DNA of 64,000 nucleotides from Opitutales bacterium. Its GTDB lineage: Bacteria; Verrucomicrobiota; Verrucomicrobiia; Opitutales; UBA953. The number at the start of each line of letters is the position of its first letter. Within the stretch, counting starts at the first letter, position 1. The notes under the pieces were generated by a model. The model was not told the DNA's origin. It searched no databases and worked only from the letters and a program-made list of their open reading frames with translations. Of the stretch, positions 54,828 through 64,000 are shown one piece after another. Where the stretch lies: positions 62,001 through 126,000 of the forward strand of contig JAGBIL010000010.1 of NCBI GenBank assembly GCA_017935025.1. Direction: 5' to 3'. The position numbers and the translations under genes are program-made.

Positions 54828-57263
54828 ATGTTTTTTCGCTTCTCAAAAATATTTTCGGTTGTCGGGATTTTCCTGTCGGCTCATGTGTTCGTTTTTGCTT
54901 CTGTGTGGGAATCGGCATTTCCGGAGGCTTTGCAGAAGAAATTTCCGGCGCAATTCGTGTTGGCGCTTGAGCGCGGGAACGGCGGCGAAATCTGGCTTGC
55001 TACGGAGCGGCAAGGTCTTTTCCGCATGAAAAAAGAAAACGGTGAGTGGACGTGGAAACGCGTTCCCGCCGCGCCGGGTTTTCCCGAAACGGAGCATTTC
55101 TACGCACTCTGCCGTGACAAGTTCGGTCGCATTTGGGCAGGAACGGATCGTTGCGGTATCGCAATTTTTGACGGAAAACGTTGGCAAACATTTAATCGCG
55201 GGAACGGTTTTCCCGGCGCACGCATTTTCGCGATTGCGAGCTCGCCGAAAAGCGGGGATGTCGCCGTGGCGCATGATTCCGGGCTTTCCGTCTGTTCCGG
55301 AAAAACAGGAAAGTGGAAGCACTTCTCCATGCTTTCCGGATTGCCGTCAAACCAGCCGTCGAGTGTTGATTTTGCGGCGGACGGGACGCTCTGGGCGGGT
55401 TTCCGGTGCGGCGGGCTCGCGTCGGCTTCGCCGAAAAACTTTTACTCGAAGTGGGAAACTGTTTCCGCGCCGTGGAGTTTCGGCGGAAAAAATAACGTAC
55501 TGTTTCCCGTGTCGGCGACGGGAACGGGACTTCCGTCCAATTTCGTGAACGGGGTTTGCGCGTTCGGGGAAAACCGAGTGGTGTGCGCAACGGTTTCCGG
55601 GCTCGGGTTTTCCGACGGGAACGCCGACGATTGGCGTTTTTTACGCGGGGCGGATTTTCCGAAAAAAGCGGAATTGCTTATCAACGGAAAGCCGGAAACC
55701 CTTGAACTTCCCGATGCCGAAACAAAGAAAAAACTTTTGCCGGAAGATTTTTTGACGTATCTGAAACCGACGGCGGACGGGCTGTGGGCGGGAACGCGGC
55801 GGCGCGGTTTGGTTTTGCTCGATCCCGAAAACGGTTTTTCGCCAAAGCCGCGCGACGGGCTCGACGCGCGGCAACTGGACGGCGTTTGGGTGCGCTCCGT
55901 TTTGCCTATCGGCGGGGAAACTCTGCTTGTTGCGACCTACGGGAACGGTTTGAAAGCAATTCGCGGGAAGGGCGACGGCGTTCCCGAAATTTTGAAAAAC
56001 GAAAGTGAAAAAGCCCCGCCGTTGGATTTTTCCCCGATTTCTGAAGAAGAAATTGTGTCGATTCGGGAACGTTTGGAAAAAGAGCCGAAACTGCCGACAG
56101 ACAAGCCGTGGGCTGTTTTTCTCGGAGACGATTGGGAAACGCGCGGCAATTGGTGCGAGCGCTACGGACAGCGCAGCGCAAAACTCTGTGCGGTTTATGT
56201 GCCTTCGCCGGAATGTACGCATACGTTCGATTTTGCGTATTTCGTGAAAGGCGGAATCGGGAAAAGTGCGCGTCCGGATGCGCTGAGGCGCTGGATTCAT
56301 TGGATTAATAAATTGGACAACGAAAACGTGCTGTTCGATCCGGAAAGCTATATGCGCGAAGAAGCGGAATGGGATGATCACGGCGAGGTTTACGCCTACG
56401 AGCAGGAAGGGCCGGATGTTTGGGCGTATGTAAAACTTCCTGCGGGAACGCAACTCGTTTCCCTGTATTTTTATTGCCCGAATCCGGAAGCGCCGCGCTC
56501 GAAATATCGGGATTTTCCGATAGAGGTGCGTTTTCAGGAAGACAATAATACCGACGGCGAAGTGCTTGCTCGGGCACGGGTTTCGGACTTTGCCGGGAGC
56601 GGTGTTTACAAAAATTTTGCGGTGCATAGCAACAGCGGCGGATTTTTCGCGTTTCGCGTTTGCCGGAACCATTCGTTCAATACGATTTTGAACGGCGTTT
56701 TTACGAGTCGCCTGCGGGAACCGCTTCTCGATGATCTGAGGCTTCTGATGGCATACAGCGCTTATGCGGATAAATCGCTTGTGCCGCGCCCGCCGCCGCT
56801 CGACGGTATTTCCCTTGATGAAATTCCTCCGGCGGCTCTTTCTCTTTGGCGAACGGCGGCGCAGTTTGAGGATTGCGCTCTCGGGTTGAAAGTCCGGCAG
56901 GTTTTGCGAAATCATGCCTATATTCGGGCAAAGAAAGAGAATGCGCCGGAGGTTCTTTTGGAGAATTGGCGCTGGGCTATCGGGCATTGGACAAAATCCG
57001 ACAAAGAAAAATTTATGGCGCGGATGAAAGAATGTTGGGATACGCGGCAGGAAAAAGAGATAATCGCGAACAGCGCGGATTGGTATCCGTACAGCCCGAA
57101 CGTCCTTCCGTTTACGAAAGACGAACTGATTCAAATGAATGTTCTTAAAATCGACTGGAAGCAGTATCGCCCGGGCGGAAAACCGGAAATTTCGGTTGAG
57201 GAAATGAAGAAAAAACTCAAAAAACTCCGGGAAGAACAGAAGCAGGCGGACAATAACCGGTAA
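54828..57263 (+). CDS. Large secreted protein with N-terminal two-component-propeller-like repeats
   Basis: An 811-residue exported protein (signal peptide to about residue 24, ending VFAS). Residues 30-370 carry beta-propeller blades of the sensor-regulator type (GNGGEIWLATERQGLFRM, DKFGRIWAGTDRCGIAIFDG, ADGLWAGTRRRGLVLLD). The remainder is unrelated, with a beta-rich region near 440-600 and a C-terminal helical segment ending in a Lys/Glu-rich coil. There is no kinase or membrane domain, so it is not a hybrid two-component sensor. It is the last of three adjacent secreted-protein genes. Function unknown. Confidence 0.65.
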   Translation: MFFRFSKIFSVVGIFLSAHVFVFASVWESAFPEALQKKFPAQFVLALERGNGGEIWLATERQGLFRMKKENGEWTWKRVPAAPGFPETEHFYALCRDKFGRIWAGTDRCGIAIFDGKRWQTFNRGNGFPGARIFAIASSPKSGDVAVAHDSGLSVCSGKTGKWKHFSMLSGLPSNQPSSVDFAADGTLWAGFRCGGLASASPKNFYSKWETVSAPWSFGGKNNVLFPVSATGTGLPSNFVNGVCAFGENRVVCATVSGLGFSDGNADDWRFLRGADFPKKAELLINGKPETLELPDAETKKKLLPEDFLTYLKPTADGLWAGTRRRGLVLLDPENGFSPKPRDGLDARQLDGVWVRSVLPIGGETLLVATYGNGLKAIRGKGDGVPEILKNESEKAPPLDFSPISEEEIVSIRERLEKEPKLPTDKPWAVFLGDDWETRGNWCERYGQRSAKLCAVYVPSPECTHTFDFAYFVKGGIGKSARPDALRRWIHWINKLDNENVLFDPESYMREEAEWDDHGEVYAYEQEGPDVWAYVKLPAGTQLVSLYFYCPNPEAPRSKYRDFPIEVRFQEDNNTDGEVLARARVSDFAGSGVYKNFAVHSNSGGFFAFRVCRNHSFNTILNGVFTSRLREPLLDDLRLLMAYSAYADKSLVPRPPPLDGISLDEIPPAALSLWRTAAQFEDCALGLKVRQVLRNHAYIRAKKENAPEVLLENWRWAIGHWTKSDKEKFMARMKECWDTRQEKEIIANSADWYPYSPNVLPFTKDELIQMNVLKIDWKQYRPGGKPEISVEEMKKKLKKLREEQKQADNNR

Positions 57264-57344
57264 TGCTCTGTTCAAAGGTTTTGAATTGCGTTCTCGCGCG
57301 GGAACGCGTTGAATTGCCGGACATTTTCAACGAAAGACAAAACT

Positions 57345-58340
57345 ATGGTATCCTATAAAGAACTCGGTTTGGTGAACACGAAGGAATTGTTCAAGAAGGC
57401 TCACGAAGGCCACTATGCGATCCCGGCGTTTAACTTCAACAACATGGAACAGATGCAGGCGATCATTCAGGCTTGCGTCGAAACCAAGTCTCCGGTGATC
57501 CTTCAGGTCTCCAGCGGCGCGCGTAAATACGCGAACCAGACGCTTCTCCGCTATATGGCGCAGGGTGCTTGCGAATACGCGAAGGAACTCGGCTTTGACG
57601 TTCCCGTCGTTCTCCACCTCGACCACGGTGATTCTTTTGAACTTTGCAAATCCTGCATCGAATACGGCTTCTCCTCCGTCATGATCGACGGTTCTTCTCT
57701 CCCGTTTGAAAAGAACGTGGAACTCGCCGCTAAGGTCGTCGAATACGCGCACAAGTACGACGTTACGGTCGAAGGCGAACTCGGAGTTCTCGCGGGAATC
57801 GAAGACGAAGTTCAGCACGAACACTCCAACTACACGCAACCGGAAGAAGTCGAAGCATTCGTGAAGCAGACGGGTGTTGACTCCCTCGCGATTTCCATCG
57901 GCACCTCGCACGGCGCGTACAAGTTCACGCCGGAACAATGCACGGTCGATCCGGCAACGGGCCTTCTCGTTCCGCCGCCGCTGCGCTTCGACATCCTCGA
58001 AGAAGTCGAAAAACGCATCCCGGGCTTCCCGATCGTTCTCCACGGTTCTTCTTCCGTTCCGCAGGAATACGTCAAGATCATCAACGAAAACGGCGGCGCG
58101 CTCAAGGCTGCGGTCGGTATTCCGGAAGAACAGCTCCGCAAGGCGGCTTCTCTCGGCGTTGACAAGATCAACATCGACTCCGACGGACGTCTTGCTATGA
58201 CAGCGGCTGTCCGCCAGGTCTTCACGCAGAAACCGGCTGAATTTGACCCGCGCAAGTACCTCGGTCCGGCTCGCGACGAGCTCAAGAAGCTCTATATGCA
58301 CAAGATCAATAACGTTCTCGGCTCCGCCGGAAAAGCGTAA
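57345..58340 (+). CDS. fba: Fructose-bisphosphate aldolase, class II
   Basis: Zinc-dependent aldolase of glycolysis and gluconeogenesis. HYAIPAFNFNNMEQMQAI, LHLDHGDSFELCKSCIEYGF (zinc His and catalytic Asp), EGELGVLAGIEDEV, GTSHGAYKF and GSSSVPQEYV (phosphate loop) are in order. The 331-residue length fits. The ATG at 57345 follows a purine-rich leader. Codon use is that of a highly expressed gene, and only one CGGGAACG-type word is seen inside it. It ends at a motif-built terminator. Confidence 0.96.
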   Translation: MVSYKELGLVNTKELFKKAHEGHYAIPAFNFNNMEQMQAIIQACVETKSPVILQVSSGARKYANQTLLRYMAQGACEYAKELGFDVPVVLHLDHGDSFELCKSCIEYGFSSVMIDGSSLPFEKNVELAAKVVEYAHKYDVTVEGELGVLAGIEDEVQHEHSNYTQPEEVEAFVKQTGVDSLAISIGTSHGAYKFTPEQCTVDPATGLLVPPPLRFDILEEVEKRIPGFPIVLHGSSSVPQEYVKIINENGGALKAAVGIPEEQLRKAASLGVDKINIDSDGRLAMTAAVRQVFTQKPAEFDPRKYLGPARDELKKLYMHKINNVLGSAGKA

Positions 58341-58343
58341 TCT

Positions 58344-58383
58344 TGAGAAAAAAGCTTAAAGATTAAGGTTTAAAGCTTATTAA
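58344..58383. repeat. AT-rich word repeat downstream of fba
   Basis: AAAAGCTTAAAGATTAAGG followed by TTTAAAGCTTATTAAAG: TAA-rich words with AGCTTTAAA/TTTAAAGCT symmetry. Akin to 12107-12160. Confidence 0.5.
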
Positions 58384-58424
58384 AGAAAAGCGTTCCCGTG
58401 AAATTCTCACGGGAACGCTTTTCT
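58384..58424. terminator. Bidirectional terminator built from an inverted CGGGAACG pair
   Basis: GAAAAGCGTTCCCGTGA with TCACGGGAACGCTTTTC around AATTC, between convergent fba and cydB; T-runs on both sides. Confidence 0.92.
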
Positions 58425-58446
58425 TTTCGGATAAATGTTTTACGAA

Positions 58447-59502
58447 TTAGTAACTGTGTTCGTCGATTTCGGTCTTCTTGGAGAATGCGCGGTAAACGAG
58501 CACGTGATAGAGTCCAACGAGAGGAATTCCGAGGCAGGCGATGACGAGCATCGTGACGAGTGTTTTCTTCGAAGCGGAATCGTAAATCGTCAGTGAATTT
58601 CCGGTTTCGACGAGCGTTTTTCCGTCGGAGCAGAAATCGCTGATCGCGGGAACGAGGTTCGGGAACATTCCTACGCCGACCGTGAGAATCAACAGGGCAA
58701 TTGTCGCCGTCGTTCCGCAAAATGCGAGTTTGAACGTGCGGCAACGCAGGAAAAATCCGGTGGCGATGAGCGCGAGCGCTGCGAGCACGGGAACGATTCC
58801 GAGAGCCGCGTATTTTTCAAAATTCCATGCTCCGGGAAGCGGATTGTTGAGCACGACCCACGCCGTGAGTGCGATATAGAAAATTACCGTCGCCGCAAAA
58901 ATTGCGGGAAGCAGCATATCCGTGCGGAATTGCATCAGCCCCTGCGTTTTCATGCGCAGGAAAAGTGCTCCGTGGAGCGAAAGCAGGCAAACGGCGAGTA
59001 CTCCGGAAAACAGCGGAATCGGTTCCAGCAAATTGAGCAGGCCGAACATTCCCGCATCGATATCGCCCGCCGCGTTCACGTGCATTCCCGTGACGAGATT
59101 GCCGACCGCCACACCGAGCAACAGGGCGATGAGGAAACTGCAAAGCGAAAACACGGCATCCCAAATTCTACGCCAAGCCGCGCCTTCGCATTTACTGCGC
59201 ACTTCGAGCGAAACCGCGCGGAAAATTAGAGCGCCGAGCAGAAGGATTAGCGCGGAATAAAGTCCGCTGAAAACGCCCGCGTAAACGTGCGGGAACGCGG
59301 CAAAAAGGGCCCCGCCGGCAGTAAGCAGCCAAACCTCGTTGCCGTCCCAGACCGGTCCGATTGAGTTGAGCGCAAGGCGGCGTTCCTCGTCGCTTTTGTA
59401 AAACGGAAGAATAATTCCGACACCGAGGTCAAAGCCGTCGAGTACCGCATATGCGATGAAGAGCACACCGAGCAACGCGAACCAAACTGTATTCAAGTCC
59501 AT
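58447..59502 (-). CDS. cydB: Cytochrome bd ubiquinol oxidase subunit II
   Basis: Membrane subunit of the high-affinity quinol oxidase used at low oxygen. The 351-residue protein has about eight to nine spans and the family start WFALLGVLFIAYAVLDGFDLGVG, followed by GPVWDGNEVWLLTAGGALFAAFP. It follows cydA in the same direction, separated by about 140 bases that contain an AT-rich hairpin, an unusual gap for this operon. The terminator at 58384 lies downstream. Confidence 0.95.
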   Translation of the reverse strand: MDLNTVWFALLGVLFIAYAVLDGFDLGVGIILPFYKSDEERRLALNSIGPVWDGNEVWLLTAGGALFAAFPHVYAGVFSGLYSALILLLGALIFRAVSLEVRSKCEGAAWRRIWDAVFSLCSFLIALLLGVAVGNLVTGMHVNAAGDIDAGMFGLLNLLEPIPLFSGVLAVCLLSLHGALFLRMKTQGLMQFRTDMLLPAIFAATVIFYIALTAWVVLNNPLPGAWNFEKYAALGIVPVLAALALIATGFFLRCRTFKLAFCGTTATIALLILTVGVGMFPNLVPAISDFCSDGKTLVETGNSLTIYDSASKKTLVTMLVIACLGIPLVGLYHVLVYRAFSKKTEIDEHSY

Positions 59503-59509
59503 AGGGAAA

Positions 59510-59665
59510 AATTGATAATTGATGGTTGATAATTGGTATTTTTTTAGGAAATAACTAACAGCGAATAACGAATAGTGAATAATTGATTGTTTAAAGTTTT
59601 TGCTTTCAGCAAAAACCTTAGCGCTACGTTATTCATTATTCCCTATTCATTATTCACTATTAATT
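59510..59665. repeat. AT-rich word-repeat hairpin between cydA and cydB
   Basis: Plus-strand words AATTGATAATTGATGGTTG then AGCGAATAACGAATAGTGAA, core TTTTTGCTTTCAGCAAAAACC and TTAGCGCTACG, right arm TTATTCATTATTCCCTATTC. The stop region of cydA (LIVNNE) is encoded by it. Closest relative is 10640-10766. Confidence 0.8.
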
Positions 59666-60995
59666 GTTCTTCTTTCGGACCTGCGGAAATTTTCTTGGTC
59701 AACAGGAAAATGAAGAGAATAAACATCGCCGCGTAGATGATACCGAAGAAAACGAGAGAAAACCAAATCTGGTCGGCGGTAACGTTGGTGGAAAACGCGT
59801 CTTTCGTTTTGAGCAGATTTTGGACAATCCACGGTTGGCGTCCGACTTCGGTCGCGATCCAGCCCATCTGGTTGGCAAGTTGCGGGAGTAGGGCAGAGGG
59901 AACGCAGGCCCACAGCCACCAGCGCGTTTCAAAAAGTTTTCCCCGAAACCAGAGGACCATTCCGATTGAGGAGAGCACGGACATTACGATCCCGCAGTAA
60001 ACCATCCAGTGAAATCCTTGGAACGTGAGCTGAAGCGGAGGATGTAGTTCTTCGGGAACGTCGTTCAGACCGACAACTTTCGTTTCCGGCGTTACTTCCA
60101 AGCCCTTACCGAGCATGATGCTGACGACACCGGGAACGGTCAGCCCCCTCACGGTTTTTGCTTCCTCGTCAACATAGCCGATGATGTGAAATCCGGCGGG
60201 CTTACTCGAATCAAAAATCCCTTCCATTGCCGCAAATTTTACCGGTTGGACACGCTCCACGAGCATGGCGCTCGCGTGCCCGGATGCAAATTGCAACACA
60301 ATTGCCGCCGCCGAAATGGCGAGCGCGACTTTCAGCCCGCGTTGAGCCACGGGAACGAAGCGGTTCTTCAGCAAATGCCAAGCGCTGACGGAAAGCACAA
60401 GAAACGCGCCGGTAAGCCACGCCGCGACGAGCACGTGCCATACGCGGTCAATCGTGGACGGATTGAAAACCATCGCCCAAAAATCGGTGATTTCCGCTCG
60501 CAAGCCGTTTTCCGTCTCAACCAGGTGAAAACCCGCCGGTGTTTGCATCCAGGAATTGGCGACGAGAATCCACAGCGAGCTCAGATGCGCGCCGAGGCAA
60601 ACCATGATTACGGAAAAATAGTGAAATCCTTCGGAGACCTTTTTTTTCCCGAAAAGCACGATGCCGAGGAAGCAGGATTCCATGAAAAACGCAAAAATCG
60701 CTTCCGCCGCAAGCGGGCTTCCGAAAACATCGCCCACGAAGCGGGAATAGCGCGCCCAGTTCGTCCCGAATTCAAATTCGAGTACGATTCCCGTCGCCAC
60801 TCCGAATGCGAAAATCAGTGCAAAAATTTTCGTCCAAAAATCGGCTAGCGCACGCCATTCCGGGGTTTTTAGTTTGAAGGATAGGCCTTGTACGATAACC
60901 AGAAAAACCCCCAAGCCGATGGAAAGCGGCGGGAACAGGAAGTGAAATCCGGCGGTAAAAGCGAATTGAATTCGAGCAAGTAGTTCGGGGTCCAT
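59643..60995 (-). CDS. cydA: Cytochrome bd ubiquinol oxidase subunit I
   Basis: Haem-carrying subunit that oxidises quinol and reduces oxygen to water. Visible landmarks are RIQFAFTAGFHFLFPPLSIGL with the haem b595 ligand His18, the b558 His in DRVWHVLVAAWLTG, and GRQPWIVQ in the later half. At 450 residues it has a short Q-loop compared with E. coli CydA (about 520). Its C-terminal residues are encoded by the AT-rich repeat that separates it from cydB. It diverges from the discoidin-type protein. Confidence 0.95.
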   Translation of the reverse strand: MDPELLARIQFAFTAGFHFLFPPLSIGLGVFLVIVQGLSFKLKTPEWRALADFWTKIFALIFAFGVATGIVLEFEFGTNWARYSRFVGDVFGSPLAAEAIFAFFMESCFLGIVLFGKKKVSEGFHYFSVIMVCLGAHLSSLWILVANSWMQTPAGFHLVETENGLRAEITDFWAMVFNPSTIDRVWHVLVAAWLTGAFLVLSVSAWHLLKNRFVPVAQRGLKVALAISAAAIVLQFASGHASAMLVERVQPVKFAAMEGIFDSSKPAGFHIIGYVDEEAKTVRGLTVPGVVSIMLGKGLEVTPETKVVGLNDVPEELHPPLQLTFQGFHWMVYCGIVMSVLSSIGMVLWFRGKLFETRWWLWACVPSALLPQLANQMGWIATEVGRQPWIVQNLLKTKDAFSTNVTADQIWFSLVFFGIIYAAMFILFIFLLTKKISAGPKEEQLIVNNE

Positions 60996-61162
60996 AACGG
61001 GAGTCTTATTGAAATCATTTCAAATTTGCCTGCAAGCGAAAAAAAAAATGAAACGCAACTCTCCGTCGCCGGATAAATTTCAATTTGCGCGGTCGGGGCG
61101 GATTTCATAGGGTTTCCGGCGTATTTTTTACAATTCGTACTTTAAACCTAAGCCAGAATACG

Positions 61163-62218
61163 ATGCACAAGTTCAAATATGCTTTGTCCGTCATCGCCTT
61201 GCTGTCGGCGTGTAGCCTCGTAGCAACGGCGGAGGCACCCATCGCTCAGACGGAAGCTTCTGCACCGCAAACACTCGCGGCTCCGGAGAGCGTTCCCGCG
61301 TCCGAGCCCGCTCCCGTGGTTTCGCCGAAACTCGACAAGGCGGAATTTAAGGTGGTCGCGTCCTCGCAACAGAGCGGCTCGGAAATCAACAACGCATTTG
61401 ACGGTTCTCCGGAGACGATGTGGCACTCCAACTGGAGCGATGCTGCGCAAAAACACCCGTACACGATTGATATCGACATCGGAAAGCTCGCCGCTGTCAA
61501 CGGATTAGGTTACCTCCCGCGCGACAACTTCGGAAACGGTGCCGTCAAGGATTACGAAATTTACGTTTCTCGCACGTCGGGCGAGTTTGGCGAACCGGTT
61601 GCTAAGGGCTCTTTCGCCCGCGAAATGGATCCGGAAAAACCGGGCAAACCGAAATACCAGAAAGTTTCTTTCCCGACAACCTGGGGACGCTACGTCCGCG
61701 TCAAAGTTCTTTCCGCGCTCAACGGCGACCGCTTCGGCTCCGTTGCGGAACTTGACGTGATGCAGGACATCGACGCGGCACCGTTTGCCGACGAAATCTG
61801 CGACCTCGGCGATAAAACCGCCGTGCGCCCCTCGGAAATCAAGGGCGAAACCGCCTTCAACAAGGGTATTTCTCAAAACGCAATCGTCGTTGACGGCAAT
61901 ACCCATGAAAAGGGAATCACCGTCCGCGCGGGAACGGAAATCGTTTACAATATTGACGGAGCCTGGGATCAGGTTCAGGGCTTTGTCGGACGCGAAGCCG
62001 GCGGCAAGGGCGCAGTTACTTTCCGCATTTTTGCCGACGGCAAGGAAGTCTTCAAACGTATCGGACATGGTCCGAACGATGTGAAACAACCCGTCGCAGT
62101 CGATATCGCCGGCGCCAAACAGCTCGTTTTTCGCGTGATACCGGACAATGCCGCCGCCAATGCCGACACCGGTGTTTGGGTGGAACTTAAACTCGTCCGC
62201 AAAGGCTCGGAAGAGTAA
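61163..62218 (+). CDS. Secreted protein with F5/8-type C (discoidin) and NPCBM-like domains
   Basis: A 351-residue exported protein. A signal peptide (hydrophobic core ALSVIALLSACSLVATA) precedes a Pro/Ala/Glu-rich linker (about 25-55). The first domain (about 58-205) has the discoidin pattern NNAFDGSPETMWHSNWSD and GRYVRVKVLSALNGDRFGSVAEL; the second (about 215-350) resembles NPCBM (NGISQNAI-like start, GTEIVYNIDGAWDQVQGFVG, WVELKLV end). Both are sugar-binding folds, so it probably binds glycans; no catalytic domain is attached. It may be a lipoprotein through the internal SAC. Confidence 0.8.
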   Translation: MHKFKYALSVIALLSACSLVATAEAPIAQTEASAPQTLAAPESVPASEPAPVVSPKLDKAEFKVVASSQQSGSEINNAFDGSPETMWHSNWSDAAQKHPYTIDIDIGKLAAVNGLGYLPRDNFGNGAVKDYEIYVSRTSGEFGEPVAKGSFAREMDPEKPGKPKYQKVSFPTTWGRYVRVKVLSALNGDRFGSVAELDVMQDIDAAPFADEICDLGDKTAVRPSEIKGETAFNKGISQNAIVVDGNTHEKGITVRAGTEIVYNIDGAWDQVQGFVGREAGGKGAVTFRIFADGKEVFKRIGHGPNDVKQPVAVDIAGAKQLVFRVIPDNAAANADTGVWVELKLVRKGSEE

Positions 62219-62233
62219 GAAAGCGTAAAGCGT

Positions 62234-62272
62234 CAGGGTGCGAATGCGCCATTTGCGCGGCGCGGAATTGCC
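62234..62272 (+). repeat. Degenerate fragment of the PEP-CTERM-flanking repeat
   Basis: GGTGCGAATGCGCCATTTGC then GCGGCGCGGAATTGCC resembles GGTGCAAATGTGTCGTTTGC then GCGGCGCGATTTTGC at 29652-29687, which is internal to the right copy. Confidence 0.6.
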
Positions 62273-62346
62273 AATCTTCTACCCAGAGCGGCAACTCTTG
62301 TTCCGGACTATGTGCTTGTCGTGCTTTCTGCGCGTGTTTTTACCCG

Positions 62347-62383
62347 AAAAAATCGCGGGGAAGACATTCCTGTCTTCCCCGCG
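62347..62383 (-). terminator. Terminator of katA
   Basis: CGCGGGGAAGAC (62354-62365) with GTCTTCCCCGCG (62372-62383), six-base loop and T-run in the minus direction. Confidence 0.85.
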
Positions 62384-62427
62384 AGGCGGACGAATTTTCA
62401 CGGAAACGCTCGGTTTGTGTTCCCGCG

Positions 62428-63951
62428 TTACTCCCGTGTGGCGTGGAGACGGTCGGGTTCGCTCATGGCGGCGAGGGATTTGACGCGTTCCAAATCAAGA
62501 TTCAGCGCATCGGCGAGGCGGGTTCCGTAGTCTTTGTCTGCCAGAAAACAATGAGCGGCGTGGCGGTATTTGATGTTTTCCGTGACGGGAGCGATGTCTG
62601 CCGCCGTGTTGGAAATGAGCGCGCGTTTTTTGTCTTCGGGCATGAGCCTATAAAGGGCTCCCGGCTGGTAAAAGCAGTCGTCTGTCACGTCGTCGTACGG
62701 GCTGTGATGGTCGATGCTTCCGTCTGCTTCGGAGCGTGGCGGACGCACGCGGGCATCGCCTTCCCATTCGCCGAAACTGTTCGGGAAATAGCCTTTGGTC
62801 GCTCCGGCGTTCCCGTCGACGCGCATTTGTCCGTCACGATGGTAAGAGTGCAGGGGGCAACGTGCTCGGTTGACGGGAATTTGGTCGTGATTCACACCGA
62901 GGCGGTAACGCTGGGCATCGCCGTAGGAAAAGAGGCGACCCTGCAAGAGTTTGTCCGGCGAAAATCCGATTCCGGGAACGACGTGCGCGGGCGCGAACGC
63001 GGCTTGTTCGACATCGGCGAAGTAGTTTTCCGGATTGCGGTTGAGTTCGAGCACGCCGACTTCGATGAGCGGAAATTCCTTGTGGCTCCACGTTTTGGTG
63101 ATGTCGAAGGGATTTTCTTTGTAATTTTTCGCCTGCTCTTCCGTCATAATTTGGAAAAACAGCTTCCAGCGCGGGAACTCTTTTCGCTCAATTGCCTCGA
63201 ACAAATCTCGCTGGTGGCTTTCGCGGTCCCGTGCAATGATTGTTGCGGCTTCTTCGTTGGTCAAATTTTTGATTCCTTGCTGTGTAATAAAATGGAATTT
63301 GACCCAAAAGCGCGTTCCCGCAGCGTTTATCAAGCTGAACGTGTGGCTGCCGAATCCGTGCATATGGCGATAACTTGCGGGAATGCCGCGGTCCGACATC
63401 ACAATCGTAATTTGATGAAGAGCCTCGGGGAGCATGGTCCAAAAATCCCAGTTGTTTTGCGGAGATCGAAGGTTGGTTTTAGGGTCGCGTTTGACGGCGT
63501 GGTTCAGGTCCGGGAATTGGAGCGGGTCGCGAATGAAAAATACCGGAGTGTTGTTTCCGACTAAGTCCCAGTTGCCTTCTTCCGTGTAAAATTTAATCGC
63601 GAAACCGCGAATGTCGCGCTCGGCATCTGCTGCACCGCGCTCTCCGGCGACGGTGGAAAAGCGCACGAAAACGTCGGTCTGCTTTCCGATTTCGGAAAAC
63701 AGCTTGGCGCAAGTGTAGCGCGTGACATCGTGCGTTGTCGTAAACGTACCGAACGCTCCGCTTCCCTTCGCGTGCATCCGGCGCTCCGGAATGACTTCGC
63801 GATCGAAGTGCGCGAGCTTTTCCATGAGCCAGACGTCCTGCATCATGACGGGGCCGCGCGGTCCGGCGGTTTGTGTGTGGCGATTGTCGGAGACGGGAGC
63901 TCCGACTTCGTTCGTGAGTTTTTGGGGGGTGTCTTTCTTTTTCATCATCAC
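62428..63951 (-). CDS. katA: Catalase, monofunctional haem type, clade 3-like
   Basis: Splits hydrogen peroxide to water and oxygen. The 507-residue small-subunit type has the catalytic His60 ([17 protein letters not shown]), [26 protein letters not shown], Asn in [12 protein letters not shown], and the haem-binding Tyr in [19 protein letters not shown]-binding residues ([21 protein letters not shown]) suggest clade 3. There is no signal peptide. The start ATG at 63951 begins MMMKKKD; an internal ATG is not needed. Upstream bases 63952-64000 contain its promoter region. Confidence 0.97.
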   Translation of the reverse strand: MMMKKKDTPQKLTNEVGAPVSDNRHTQTAGPRGPVMMQDVWLMEKLAHFDREVIPERRMHAKGSGAFGTFTTTHDVTRYTCAKLFSEIGKQTDVFVRFSTVAGERGAADAERDIRGFAIKFYTEEGNWDLVGNNTPVFFIRDPLQFPDLNHAVKRDPKTNLRSPQNNWDFWTMLPEALHQITIVMSDRGIPASYRHMHGFGSHTFSLINAAGTRFWVKFHFITQQGIKNLTNEEAATIIARDRESHQRDLFEAIERKEFPRWKLFFQIMTEEQAKNYKENPFDITKTWSHKEFPLIEVGVLELNRNPENYFADVEQAAFAPAHVVPGIGFSPDKLLQGRLFSYGDAQRYRLGVNHDQIPVNRARCPLHSYHRDGQMRVDGNAGATKGYFPNSFGEWEGDARVRPPRSEADGSIDHHSPYDDVTDDCFYQPGALYRLMPEDKKRALISNTAADIAPVTENIKYRHAAHCFLADKDYGTRLADALNLDLERVKSLAAMSEPDRLHATRE

Positions 63952-64000
63952 AAGCTAAGCGCAGGATTATCCATGTTGCAAGAGTTTTTTGGGGTATCTC

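Overview
The window is chromosomal DNA from a Gram-negative, LPS-making bacterium. It most resembles a host-associated member of Verrucomicrobiota (Opitutae-like). The pointers are a secreted protein with autotransporter-type repeats and a PEP-CTERM anchor, LPS-core enzymes (heptose adenylyltransferase, WaaG-like glycosyltransferase), many lipoproteins, a SET-domain protein and a bile salt hydrolase. The lineage is inferred from gene content, not proven. A gut or similar low-oxygen habitat is suggested by the bile salt hydrolase, cytochrome bd oxidase (cydAB), catalase and a globin beside an NsrR-like regulator.

Layout: 1-9300 carries the start of gapA (minus), a secreted beta-propeller protein, a lipoprotein cyclophilin, an MgtC/DUF4010 membrane protein, sufT-birA, serA and an M3 oligopeptidase. 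9011-12104 is a copper-type module: csoR with a perfect operator-like dyad, a TolC-like lipoprotein and a His-rich CusB-like adaptor, with no CusA pump in the window. 12152-19809 holds psd, a RelB/DinJ-MazF toxin-antitoxin pair, aroQ, rluD, an hldE-type adenylyltransferase, tRNA-Pro, dgt, a glycosyltransferase, lspA and a thioesterase. 19806-26136 has an outer-membrane barrel, a POT peptide transporter, hemW and an Aas-like acyltransferase/acyl-ACP synthetase. 26231-29785 is a PEP-CTERM gene enclosed by about 240-bp inverted repeats. ffh, malQ, the SET gene and rpsA follow.

35414-39283 is a small integrative element (tyrosine recombinase, HTH protein, HTH-containing unknown) bounded by about 97-bp direct repeats ending in the 3' end of tRNA-Ala. 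Beyond it lie the bile salt hydrolase, ruvC, ilvE, tRNA-Leu, malic enzyme, a beta-CASP nuclease, the NsrR-like/globin pair, hisC, a PpiD-like protein, an NSS transporter and infC. 51953-57263 is a three-gene run of large secreted proteins of unknown function. The window ends with fba, cydB-cydA, a discoidin/NPCBM-type secreted protein and katA.

The most striking signal is not a gene. The word CGGGAACG (extended GCGGGAACGC) and its complement recur throughout, in coding and non-coding DNA and in both orientations, far above chance. They are rare in rpsA, infC and fba, and close inverted pairs of the word form the stems of about half of the protein-gene terminators seen. This is the architecture of DNA uptake sequences (DUS/USS), but in another lineage and with another word. 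A second, independent repeat class consists of AT-rich intergenic hairpins built from reiterated words full of stop codons; these extend into the 3' ends of several genes.
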